This document shows, piece by piece, positions 1 to 10,836 of a stretch of DNA of 64,000 nucleotides (positions are counted from its first letter, which is position 1; each line of letters begins with the position of its first letter). This DNA is from Dactylellina haptotyla (Eukaryota; Ascomycota; Orbiliomycetes; Orbiliales; Orbiliaceae), in assembly GCA_031310005.1 (NCBI GenBank), contig CM062379.1, positions 6,944,001 through 7,008,000 of the forward strand, in the 5' to 3' direction. Under the pieces are notes generated by a model. It did not search any database, was not told the DNA's origin, and saw only the letters and a program-made list of their open reading frames with translations. Made by a program: the position numbers and the translations under genes.

Positions 1-329
1 TAATAGTACTTTCTGGCCACCTATCATTTTTATCTATATATATTCTACGACATCTCACCGCCTGCTGCCACAAATATAGTGCCGTGCCGTATAAACAATC
101 GAGCGTAGCGATGGGATGCCAGCCGCGGCTCCCACCGAAAATGACGTTTGTTGTGTTGTGGGACGCCATCGCCGGTTTTTAAGCTGTCTTAAACGCGACG
201 TCCCTTTCTGCCCGGCTGTCCCAAAGCACAATCAATCCCTCGCCATCTCGTCCAGCAGAGGCGCCACCGCTGCCACCGACTCCCCGAACGATATGATCTG
301 ACGATATCCACGATACTTCACTCCAGGAG
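1..329. other. 5' flank of the cyclin gene, no gene seen
   Basis: The window opens in non-coding DNA. A 61-codon open frame at 116-301 has no recognisable domain and ends 29 bases before the cyclin start codon, so it may be leader sequence or a chance frame. I see no RNA gene or repeat here. Confidence 0.5.
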
Positions 330-1594
330 ATGCCATCAAGCTCTGCTATGCGAACCACTCTGGCACCCCCTTCTCATGCCGACACGGACGACAACGTGAT
401 GGACGACCCTGATTTGTACGACCAGTGGCTCTTCACGGACGACGAGCTGATGCGAACGCCATCTATTACGAAAGGCAATATCACGGTCCAGCAGGAGCGC
501 GAGGGCCGGAGCAAGGGATGCAACTTTATCCTTCAAGTCGGTATTAAGCTCAAGCTGCCACAGTTGACGTTGGCAACAGCATCGGTCTTCCTCCACCGTT
601 TCTTCATGCGCGAGTCATTGCGAGACTTTCACTACTATGTGAGGATCCACACATCCGTGCCCCGGTTTCATATTGACGGCTTTTGCTTCATCACGATCGG
701 GCGATTAACATTGTTCTTCCCCTCTTCTAGAACGTAGCTGCGACAGCTCTGTACCTTGCGACCAAGGTCGAGGAGAACTGTAGGAAGTTGTCCGACCTGA
801 TCCAAGCCGTAGCGAGAACTGCGCAGAAGAACGACCAGATCATTATCGACGAACAATGCAAGGAATACTGGAAATGGCACGATACAATCATGTTCACAGA
901 AGAGCACATGCTCGCCGCGCTCTGCTACGACTTCAATATCGAAAAACCTTACAAGCTGCTCCAGGATTATCTGCAGCTGATTGCAGTCGAAGACGGAGGC
1001 AGGAAGGAAAAGGACATCATGAAGGCCGCTTGGGCGTTTATTAATGATTCGCACCTCACGGTCTTGTGTCTCATGTTTCCCGCTTCGACCATCGCAGGCG
1101 CAGCACTCTACATGAGTGCCAAGTTCAACGACACCGTATTCAAAGACAGCAAAGACGGCAGACCCTGGTGGAAAGTTATAGGAGTGGATCTGCTTGATAT
1201 TAAGAAAGCCTGCAACCAGATGGCCGACCTCTACGAGTGCGTCCGATCCCTCTCCACACTTCGGCATAAAATCGCACATCAGCCGGTGTTTGAGAAGCAA
1301 GTTTATCTAACATTTTATAATAGGACGAATCCTCTGAAGAATGCGGACGGGAAATACCCCACCACGCCCGAAACTGAAGACACCAACAGTAATAGAACCC
1401 GCCAGTCTTTACCCGCGGCAAAACTCACCTATGAAGATCACGACAGCGGTATGGCAAGCAATGGCACTAGCACGCAAGATGTCCCCAGTTCAAACTCCAA
1501 ACTACCGGACACCTCGCAAAGCGCCGCCACTATGGACGACCGAGAGGAAGGGGAATTCGAAGACGACGATGATAGGGAAGAGGGGGAATTGTGA
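330..1594 (+). CDS. pch1: Cyclin K/T-like subunit of an RNA polymerase II CTD kinase (Pch1/PchA type)
   Basis: This is the cyclin partner of a transcriptional CDK that phosphorylates the polymerase II C-terminal domain in the nucleus. Exons are 330-638 and 731-1594, with a phase-0 intron of 92 nt, giving 390 aa. The join restores the cyclin-box run HYY-NVAATALYLATKVEEN. Residues 28-40 (LYDQWLFTDDEL) and the RSKGCNFI...LPQLTLATA segment at about 60-83 match the N-terminal cyclin fold of fungal Pch1/Ctk2-type cyclins. A second cyclin fold follows at about 190-290 (WAFINDS, FPASTIAGAALY). The tail is low-complexity and ends in an acidic DDREEGE repeat at 372-390, as in relatives. The family assignment is firm. 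Whether the orthologue is the P-TEFb cyclin (Pch1) or the CTDK-I cyclin (Ctk2) cannot be settled by eye. Confidence 0.9.
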
Positions 1595-2871
1595 AGATAT
1601 TGGAGCGGGTCAACACATCCTTTTCGCTGCCTTTTTGCTATAATATTTTTTTTGTGCGTTTTTAGGTACAGTTCTCGTATCAGGTTCGCCATTCCTGCAT
1701 ATTCTTGGTCCTGGAGTTAGGGTGGTGGCTAGGTTAATTTTCGATAGCAAGGTGTACTATAGAATCATAGCGCTTATAACGTAATCAATAATCTGGGTGT
1801 TCCTTCATGGCGGGATTCTAACGGTGACAGCATGCACGACATTTGGTGATTTCTCAGCTAGCTGGTATGCCAAATTCTTCCTGTACCAGTACGGGAAATA
1901 GAAATGAACTTGCTTTTCCAGATTTTTTTAAAAAAATCTTAAACAAAAAAAAAAGTTTTAATCTGGAGGGAGACCTTTCTACGGATAGGACTACCGAAAA
2001 GCTTGGCTCCGATATTGAGCGCCGGTGTTGTGAAACACCTCTGACGGTTTCGAAACACCACGAGTTTTATCGCGATGGTTGGAAGCTAACCCGCACTGTT
2101 ATCTAGTGGAAAGGCTAGTCGTTTGTTTGTTCGTCATACTGCAGAAAGCGCTTTTCCTAGGATGTATCGTTTCTAAAGGCTGTTTTATCAAAAGGGTTAA
2201 CTATCTCCACTTGTTTGCGGAACAAGCTGCCTGACACTGCTACCATCTTTTTATATCGACTGGCTACGCAATCTATGGCCCCGTCTGGGCAAGCACGCTC
2301 TTGGCCGAGTTAGGCGGAAGGGGTCTCTATCTCGAACGCTATACACGCTCGTCCCATCACCCAATTGGTGGTGTCCGTCCGAGACTGGAAACTCTAGCAC
2401 TCGGTCCCTTCAAAACCAGTCCTACTCCCAAATCATTCCTGTCGAGAAAGGTCTACCCTTTCTAAATATTGCACTGCCCTTATCAACCCGCATTAGCCTG
2501 GGGAGGAGCAGTATTCTTTTAGCTGCGTTTGGAGGAGAGAGGCACAAATGGCCTCTCACTGCTTGACGCAGTGCCCGACACCGCCTTTCTCCCTCCTGTA
2601 GCACTCTATCACGCTCGCTATTGCAGTGCTTCACCACGCTCCTTTCGTCGATAGCTCTTGGTTCTAATGCAGCAGACTAGTCGAATTTGGGGCATCAAAG
2701 GAAACAAAAGGGTCGACACTACCGTTATCGTTTAAACGTTTCCCTCGCTAGGCATAGGAACGTTTAACGTATATATTCACCAGCAGGGCCGGGGAGGGAA
2801 GGAAAGATCGGTTTACTGGTTTTTGCCCATGATTCGACGTTCTTTTCATTAATATTCATCATCATCAACAA
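1595..2871. other. Intergenic, 1.3 kb between two plus-strand genes
   Basis: This holds the 3' flank of the cyclin gene and the upstream region of the membrane-protein gene. It includes an A/T homopolymer patch near 1920-1955. The short open frames (for example 1843-2106 and 2422-2637 minus) show no coding character. No RNA gene or element was recognised. Confidence 0.5.
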
Positions 2872-4378
2872 ATGTATATTCCATTGCTGGACAATATCAA
2901 GCGCGAGGCTGCGTCGGGGGCGGCAGCAGGAGCAGCATCCGCAGTTGCTCAAGCCAAAGAAGCTGCAACAACCTACACAGCCTATAACGCCTCGGCGTTG
3001 GCGCTTTCATATGGCTTTGTTGATTATTTTGACGACCGTTCCTTCGGCGGTGCCAACATTAACGGACCAACTAATGTCAATCCTTCGAAACTCGGGTCTT
3101 CCTCGCAGCTGGCTACTGCGACTCCATTCATCGTTACTATCGCTATCGCGGCGTTGATGCTCAGGTTTTTCTCCCGGACGAGATTTAATGCGAGGATGTC
3201 TTGGGATGATTTGTTTGCGGTGTTGGCGGGAATCCTTTTGATTGCGGACCAGTTAATATTCACGAGAATCGTCTTTCTGGGTCGAGCGAACCTTGATACC
3301 ATGTTGCAAACGACTCAGCAGTTCGAAGCAGAGAGGGAAGCGAGAATTACGACCGGTTTGAAACTGTTCATGGCTTTCGAGTTAATCTATATCTTCAGGT
3401 AAGAATCTACCACATTCCATACGCTATGGTTTATATAAAATACTAACGGAAATGAATAGTTCCTTCTTCATCAAGTACAGTTTCCTGTTTCTCTACCTCC
3501 GAATCTCCCAAGAAACAAAGACCATCAAATGGTTCGTAAGAGGAGCCTTCGTGGTCACCACCGTGGCGTTCATCTTCTGCATTCTCGCTCTATTCTTGAC
3601 ATGCACCCCGATATCTGATTTCTGGGAGATTACCGATCCAACACCCTCATGTGAAAAGAAAAGCCTTCTCACTTACGGCACTGGCATCTCCAACATTGTC
3701 ACTGATCTCATGGTCCTCGCCATCTTGATCCCACTTCTCCTCCAAGCCAGCCTCAGCAAATCTCAAATCAAAGGTGTCGTTGCCATCTACGCTTGCGGTG
3801 GTCTCGTTATCGTTGCGTCTTGTCTCAGCTTGGCTACCCAAGTCATGGCTGTGTCTATGTTGCAGAGCATGGGCTGGGCTTTGATCGAAACCTCACTTGC
3901 ATTGATCCTTCTCTGCGCTCCCATGGGTGGTAAACTTCTCGCAGCACCTCTGATACCAGAGGGAGGATACCCAATGTCGTTGAAGAGAGGAAACTTTGAC
4001 CGACGCTACTCGACTTCACCCTTTGATAAGAATCTCCCAATCCCACCACCTGCACTCTTGGAAAAGCCGCCGATGCATCTTTCGAACTTGGGTTACAATC
4101 CTCGAGATAGTGTTATGTCTCAGGATACGAGCATGGGAGGGGCTGCCTCCCCACCAAGAGGACCAATTGTGCGAGAAGTCGACAGCCCGTTCTACAAGAA
4201 ACTAAAGCTAGGAACTCGCGAGAGCACTAATGGCCGCACCGTTTGGGAAATCCAACAGCGTTTGTCCGCTACAACTGCAACCGAGACATCATACGGACCA
4301 CCATCGAGAAGCCCCACAGTAGCTGGGTTAACAGCACCTCCTCCACCTCCACCTATGGACTGGCCGGTCAGAGATTAA
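2872..4378 (+). CDS. SAT4/PTH11-like fungal rhodopsin-fold integral membrane protein
   Basis: This is a multi-pass membrane protein of the fungal rhodopsin-domain (SAT4) family. Such proteins are usually plasma-membrane proteins of unknown ligand, and some members act as GPCR-like sensors. Exons are 2872-3398 and 3460-4378, joined through a 61-nt phase-2 intron with a perfect TACTAAC branch point at 3441-3447, giving 481 aa. The N-terminus is Ala-rich and without a clear signal peptide. Hydrophobic helices begin at about residues 82-100 and 112-130, with more after the splice junction (FFIKYSFLFLYLR) through about residue 340. The family hallmarks are present: the MSWDDLF segment before helix 2, FIKYSFLFLYLRI, and the Cys-containing LTCTPISDFW loop. 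The last 140 residues form a hydrophilic, Pro-rich cytoplasmic tail. Family confidence is high; function is unknown. Confidence 0.85.
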
Positions 4379-5470
4379 ATCTTTATTTGTATTTCTTCGA
4401 ACTGTATCTTACTCGTTTTGCTCTTTGGTCATGCGTATATACCCACAACACATCAGTCGTTTCCCGAATTGAAAGAAAAAAAGATAAACCCACAACCCGT
4501 TTGCTTGAACCCAGCTTGCAGGTCGAGCAGTGCATAGAGTAACTTCCCTGTTTTTTTCGCGAACTTGAAATCTGCACTCTCCTTCATGTCAATACTTCTA
4601 TTTTAGCTCCTTGGTTTTCTTTTTTTTTCTGGATACCCGCTTTATACATTTTACTTCTCTTCACTCGCTATCAGCCACTTACCAAAAATACTAAACTTTT
4701 TTTTTGAACTCAAAACCTAATTTATAATTCTTAATCGTTCATGTTTCACTATTTTAACAAGGGTAGTATCAAACGTTCACACATAATTATACCTGTGCAA
4801 CTGAACAAAATCATATTTTAGATTATTATTAACATCAACCGTGGCTTACCAGACCACCTGCTCTACCCAACTGCATGCACGAGATATCAAGTGGCAACTC
4901 TTCGAACCTCAAAAAATCAAGGATTCGGCGAGCCAAGAAATTGCTTGACCAAACCCGGCGAACGAACTAGCTAGGCGTCAAGCGGGGGGTTGCGAGTCTG
5001 ACCTCCCGCGCCGCCCCAAAATAGTTTAAATCATCTTCGGCCGAAACGCCTTGCAGGAGACCTGAGCCCACTTGAATCACATTGCACGACGCAGCGTGCA
5101 TGTAAGGAAAAACACATTTGACCACTTAAATTGCGAAATTAACGTTATATCTCGTCAAAATTCAAGGCTAGCCTTAGCGATCGAGATTTCAAATCTCGAG
5201 ATCGTCGGCAGCCGTGCATAAGGATCCTCACATCTCGGGAAGAGCCCCTTCCAGGGCAGCTTGTTGGATATCCTCCCAGGTAAATAAGCTACCATGGCCC
5301 GTTTAAACGCTGAAACGTGCTTCCCAACAGCAGGCTCGGATTTTCCACTCCCTCACTCTCCCAGTCGACCGCATAGTAACCCCGCGCTACAACTAGCTTT
5401 CAATTTCTCTGAGTTCATTTGCTTTACAATCGGTTTATCGCAGAGCGATTAATAATCATTCTCCCCAAAA
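4379..5470. other. Intergenic, 1.1 kb
   Basis: This is a T-rich 3' flank followed by the upstream region of the LGPxGS-repeat gene. There is a GC-rich patch near 4980-5030. I found no gene, tRNA or repeat family. Confidence 0.5.
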
Positions 5471-6441
5471 ATGCCAGCCTGGTCTGCAACTTTCGGCCCC
5501 GATGGCTCCTATTTCTTCAACTCGCCGCACAAATGGTCCCACAGCGGAATGCCAATGAATCTCACAGATCTAATCGGAGAAAAGGACCTACGTGACATCC
5601 ACGAGCTAACGTTGGGTCCCAACGGCAGCTACGTGTGCACGTACTCCACCAACGACGGGATGATGTACATCAGACGCCATAATCTACCCGCGAAGCTAGA
5701 GAAATGGCTGGTTCCCGTGGAAGGCGGTAGCTTCTCTGCCGAACGCGATATGGGGAGCTTGCGGGTCACGCTGGGGCCCGACGGATCGTTCGCCGCGTGG
5801 GATAATACCGGTGCGGCGCAGTGGGAGAATCTACCGGCGACGTTGTCTACGTATATAAGATCGATTATGGACGAGAACAACTGTTGGAAAGCTGGCTACG
5901 AGCTTAAGAATCTATCACTGGGTGCGAACGGGTCTTGGGTGTTTATTTCAAAGCGCGGTGCAGGTAGTCATGATCTGAAGGGTGGAGCACCGGAGCTGGC
6001 TGAATTCCTACTCGGTTTGGAAAATTATGTTGAACTTGAAGTGAGTGTCCGCCCTATTGGATTTCTCTAACATATTCCTGGATGTTTCATTATTTGGCTT
6101 TTGAAAAAATGAAAAAAATAAAAAGCACTGACTTATCATTGTGTCGCAAGGGAGTACAATTGTGTCCTTTCGTAGCCAATAGGTGGGGGGTAGTGTATAC
6201 CAACGAAAACAACTGGCATTGCACTCCCCCGGAGAGTGCCATGAGAATGCACTGGGAGGCCTTCGGTGCCGACTGGATGAAAGCCGTCAACGCAGAAAAT
6301 GCAGCCATACCCCCGCAGCAGCAGCAGCAGGTAGTTTATACGCAGCAGAAGGAGAGTAAGCTAAAGGCTGTTCTGAAGCCAATCGCAGGGGCAATTATAG
6401 AGCAGACTGTGGGCGTCGTAGTTCAGGCTGCCTTTTGTTAG
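5471..6441 (+). CDS. Hypothetical protein with five LGPxGS-type repeats
   Basis: I do not recognise this protein by name. Exons are 5471-6040 and 6151-6441. The 110-nt intron is phase 0 and is the only join that keeps the reading frame open, giving 286 aa. It carries repeats of about 40-53 residues, each opening with hydrophobic-(L/F)G(P/A)(D/N)GS-aromatic: residues 8-13, 48-53, 101-106 and 150-155, with a degenerate fifth copy just after the splice junction (LCPFVANRWGVVY). Most repeats continue with a short WENLP or HNLP segment and an amphipathic stretch. This periodicity suggests a beta-propeller or other beta-repeat fold, as an inference. There is no signal peptide or transmembrane segment. 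The C-terminus has a short poly-Gln run and a small hydrophobic end. Cytosolic location is likely; function is unknown. Confidence 0.75.
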
Positions 6442-7505
6442 GTCGAAATCAGGCTGCGGCCTTCGAAGTCCATACCAAGGGACCATCCAACCGTATCATT
6501 CCTTTATATATCGATTCCTCAACATGGATACCATTTTTTCGAGTGGGTGGAGGATGTTTCTCAGTAGCATGCAATCTAACGGCTGTAGCTCCACGGGCGA
6601 GCTGCAGTTGGGTCTATATCATCATGGACCTGAAACAGTTGTTATTGCTTGTTGTGATCCGATCATATACACCACGATGGTTTTCGGGTTCACCTTATAG
6701 TTCTTTGTATATATCTACAGACGGTCGTTTTACATAAACTAAATAATTCAACAAAAGTTGGCGTAAAGGCGGTGCTATTTCGCCCTTATGTGAAACTTCA
6801 AACATTCTCGCATTCCCGCAAGTGATAATGGACAAAAGAAATTCTACGTTATATAGAAGGTCTTAGCATATAAAATCATTAAATTCTTCAATAAAATAAT
6901 TAGCCAGACCAGAATAGCGGGATCAAAGTCTTTAGTATACTAGCTTTCTTGTTCCTTTCACATAAATTTGCAATATTTGGGCTATGCAACTCAACGGTTG
7001 ATAAATTGAGCCGTGTTGGCTAACGAATCACGGTCTTGATACCAATCTATGCCAAAAAAAAAACAATACAATGCAAGAAGCTCTATATCACATAGAATAT
7101 ATATTAACACCATCTTGAGGTATAGCTATATCCACTTTATAACGTTATCAGCTATCGTTGCTATCTGAACTTTGTGCTACCCTAGACGGCAAGGCCGAAG
7201 ACAAGCACCGCGCCGGGAAGACATCCTCGGAACCACATGGGTCGGTAGTTACAACGCCGATGGTACGCTCTAGAGCCGCGGCCTGACCAGCCAGTCTCCC
7301 CAGTGCCGTCTGTCCCCACGCATCCACAAAGGTCGCTATTTAACCTTAAGGGCGGCTCCCCGGCCTCCCACTTTATCTAGCTGGACAAAGTCGGCGAAAT
7401 TGGATGAGATTTATTATTTAACTTGATTCGCCTGTGTACTTAGCTACGTCGACCGTCAATTCCACTCTATAGTGTAAGCTGCAACCAAAATCTACAGCAG
7501 TCAAC
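6442..7505. other. Intergenic, 1.1 kb
   Basis: This is the AT-rich 3' flank of the repeat protein and the 5' region of the GST-like gene. The open frame at 6435-6737 lacks coding features. No other element was recognised. Confidence 0.5.
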
Positions 7506-8611
7506 ATGGCGCCTTCCGACCTCCCAATCGTGCTCTACCATTACGTGTTCTCCCCAGTAGCTAGACGGGTTGTCTGGTATCTTACTTTACGTAGAATTCC
7601 ATACGTCCAATGTGTATGTATAATTCCTTATCGGCATCAATACGTCTCGCGTATTCTGAACCCCAGTTTAACAAGATACGGTGCATATAATAGATGCAAC
7701 CAAACATCCTACCTCGCCCAGATGTCGCTCAACTCGGCATCACTTACCGCCGTATCCCAATCCTTTCGATCGGTCGCGACGTCTACCTTGACTCGCGTCT
7801 GATCATTCGAAAATTGGAAGAGCTCTACCCGCCAAGTGTAGCTCACCCGTCGCTCTCGGCAACCACGGGCGACCAGAAAGCAATTGAACGGCTACTAGAT
7901 TTCTTCATGACCGATAGTGGCATATTCAGAGCTGCGTCGTCATGTCTTCCGTCTACACTCCCAGTTATGAAAGACCAGGCCTTCCTAAAGGATCGCGCCG
8001 AGTTTGCGGGCCCTCCAGCGAGTAAACCCATAGTTGAAAGGGCTGCGAGACGTCCAACTTTTCTTACCCTGGTTAGAGATGCAGTCGAATTACTCGAGAC
8101 GACAGTTTTGGCCGATGGTAGGAATTGGGTGTTGAATACCTCGAGTCCAATGTTGGCAGACATCGAGGCCGTGTGGGTGTTGAAGTGGATTGCTACGATT
8201 CCAGGTGCTCTGCCCAAGGACTTCATCGGTGCGCAGCAGTTCCCAAAGGTGTTCGCCTGGATCGAACGGTTTACAAAGACAGTTGATGGCATTTCTAAAG
8301 AGCTAGGAAAGCCAGAGGCGGTCAAGGGTGATCAAGCAGCCGCGAAGATCTTGAATTCAACATATGCTGAGCCAGAGGGCACAGTTGATGGTAGAGAGCT
8401 AGTTGCCGCAGCGTTAGGATTGAAGAAAGGAGATACAGTCAAGGTATTCCCAACAGATTCAGGAGTCAATCATAAAGAAACCGGAACACTATTGAGCTTG
8501 GCATCTAAGGAAGTTGTGATTGAAGTCAAAGGCCCGAATGGTGTGGTTAGAGTGCATTCTCCAAGACACGGATTTACGCTTTCTAAATTCTCCGAGAAGG
8601 CGTCATTGTAA
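7506..8611 (+). CDS. Glutathione S-transferase-fold protein with extra C-terminal domain
   Basis: Exons are 7506-7613 and 7694-8611, with an 80-nt phase-0 intron whose acceptor TAG lies directly before 7694, giving 341 aa. Residues about 8-75 form a thioredoxin-like GST N-domain: the YHYVFSPVARRVVWYL segment corresponds to the first strand and helix, and RIPILSIGRDVYLDSRLI to the cis-Pro and DS region that binds glutathione. Residues about 95-250 fit the all-helical C-domain, including the SPMLADIEAVWVLKW segment. The last 60-70 residues form a beta-rich extension (GDTVKVFPTDSG...GTLLSL...VVIEVKGPNGVVRVHSP), found in a distinct group of fungal GST-like proteins. Cytosolic. Substrate is unknown; a role in detoxification or redox chemistry is only inferred from the fold. 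Confidence 0.8.
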
Positions 8612-9227
8612 ATTATTTCTCTTAATTAATCGTAGCTTTGTATTTTTTGATAATAATTTATACTAGCACTCAAGTCTCACCAGCGAATGTGAGCGATACT
8701 GGGCAAATCCTGGTATTCACGAACTCACACATTTTGATTCTCAGCGTGTACATCACGTATTATCATATTTACAATCAATGTCTTCATATCTCGTATGTAA
8801 ATAGTCCTAAGATTATTCTAACCCCAGGGACCCAAAATATATCATAGCAGAAATTATGACCGAGTTTTCCGGTCCAAGTCCGTAAATTCCATTCCAAACC
8901 CGAACAACATTATTCCCAGCGCGCGGGGACGGTGTTCGAATCCCATACAAAATCCGGGGCATTTTCAGCCACGGCACAACGCAAGTGCGACCATCGCGGG
9001 ATCCGAATGGAATGCGGCGGACCTAGCTTGCATTTCGCGCGTCCTTTCGGCACAACCGTCAAAGCGTGCTTCACTTAAATATCTGCCGGAATCTGGGGCA
9101 GTTTTACTGTAGATATTCCATTTCCTCCCACCGTCTACCCGTTGTCTGCCGTATTGCCTCTCTATCTCTAACATCTACCACATTCCGTGTATTCCATCGC
9201 CCTTTCTCCTTCTCCTTAGCTTTCACA
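8612..9227. other. Intergenic, 0.6 kb
   Basis: This holds the 3' flank of the GST-like gene and the promoter of the dehydrogenase gene. A pyrimidine-rich leader lies just before the ATG at 9228. A tRNA B-box-like string near 8934-8945 has no matching A-box and is not called. Confidence 0.5.
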
Positions 9228-10606
9228 ATGGCAGAACGTCTTAAGCAGCTCCAGTCGCAACTCGGCCCTGCTTCCGGTAACTACCCCGGTGGGATGTTTG
9301 CCGGACAGACCGCCATAATCACTGGTAGCGGACAGGGTATCGGTGCCGAGTGCGCAAAGTTGTTCGCGAAGGACGGCGCGAGAGTTGTCGTTTGCGACAT
9401 TGACAAGTCGAAAGCCGACGCTACCGCGAAGGAGATCAACGAGAGCGGTGGGAAAGCAATCGCCGTCGCTGGTGATGTTACTAGCCAGGTATGATTAACA
9501 TCCGTATTGCTTCAAAGCGCTTGAATTATAATCCTAATTTTTTTTGGTGATGGGTTTTTTCAATGAACAAGTCGTATATTAATTGGTTCCTGTTTCTTAG
9601 GAATACAACGATGACCTCGTGAAAAAGGCCGCAGAGTTCGGTAACGGCAAGATCCACCATCTTGTCCTCAATGGTAGGAGATTTTTGAACTATCCTCCGT
9701 AATATCTTTTTGCTTGTAGTTCTAACATTTGGTAATAATTATAAGCTGGATTCACATGGGATGCTGGTAAGTCAACTCCCCGGTAGAAACACGTTTCGGA
9801 CAAGATATATTCTAACACCCTCCAAGTCATTCACAAGATGTCAGATAAGCAGTTCGATGCCATGGTTGCTGTCCATAATAAGGCTCCATTTATGCTCGTC
9901 AGAGCTGCGGCTCCATATTTCCGTGTCACCGACGGAGAGAACAGAACAGTCACAACAATTTCGTCCACCACCGGTGTAAACGGTAATGCCGGACAGCTAA
10001 GTAAGTTACATATTCAATCTCGAAATTATTTATCTTGAGCCTTAAGACTAATTAGATTTCCTAGACTACAGTATTGCCAAGTCTGGTGTCACTGGAATGG
10101 CAAAGACAATGTAAGTATTGTTCAACTTCGCCGTTGTAGATCATCTAAGCTGACGGTATTTCTAGTGCAAAGGAATGGGGACCAAAGTTCGGTGTCCGCG
10201 CCAACTCTATTGCCTACGGTTATATCGTAAGTTTCTTCTATTTGCACAAATAGAGCTCTATAAACAACTTGTGCTAACGAATCGCTACGAATAGCAAACC
10301 CGCTTAACAGCATCGAAGGAATCCGGTGGCTTTGCAGTCTATGGCAACGAGAAAGTTGCAATCGGCATTCCAGGAGCAGGTGGCCCAGCAAACAGCGGTG
10401 GCCTCAAGGAGATCGCCCTCCAGAGAGGCGGAACCCCATTGGAGGCTGCAGGTGCGATCGTAGCACTTGCCAGCCCGTTTATGAGTTATGTAACCGGCCA
10501 CGTTTTGGTAAGTAATTCCTTCTAGATGTTGCGCGATAGTAAATATCATGACGCTAATACGATTGCTTATGAAACCTAGATGGTCACTGGGGGTCGAAAT
10601 ATGTAA
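9228..10606 (+). CDS. Short-chain dehydrogenase/reductase (FabG-like, classical SDR)
   Basis: This is an NAD(P)H-dependent oxidoreductase encoded by eight exons: 9228-9488, 9601-9673, 9746-9766, 9827-10000, 10065-10110, 10166-10226, 10295-10507 and 10580-10606. Together they make 876 nt and 291 aa. Every join is in phase and rebuilds SDR motifs: the cofactor-binding TGSGQGIG (about residue 31), the D-I-D acidic residue at the end of strand beta-2, the VLNAG segment, the SSTTG catalytic-serine strand and the YSIAK active-site Tyr/Lys pair. The C-terminus is VTGGRNM. Exon 3 is only 21 nt. Closest by feel to 3-oxoacyl-ACP reductase-like and peroxisomal reductase-like fungal SDRs; substrate unknown. 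The last residues are not a classical PTS1. Confidence 0.88.
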
Positions 10607-10836
10607 AAACCTGGATGTTGGAATATCTCATTCTTCTGTACTCTGGAGTTAAATTGATGAAGTTGTCTAGTTGTAATTCTAACTTAATCCCCTCATGCCA
10701 TTCATGAAACCAAAAGAAAAAAGAAAAAGAAAAACACTTATTTACAAAAGAACAATTCGATTCATAAGATTGACCGAGACTTCATGGGTCGCGAGGTTAT
10801 ACCCAAAGCTTGCTCATATAAAATTGACGTTCCTAG
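10607..10836. other. Short convergent intergenic gap
   Basis: This is 230 bases between the stop codons of the plus-strand dehydrogenase and the minus-strand secreted-protein gene, so the two transcripts probably share or overlap their 3' ends. Purine-rich AAAAGAAAAAAG tract near 10711-10735. Confidence 0.5.

Noticed and set aside
8934-8950. GTTCGAATCCC string resembling a tRNA B-box upstream of the dehydrogenase gene
   Set aside because: No A-box or cloverleaf can be built upstream at the right distance.
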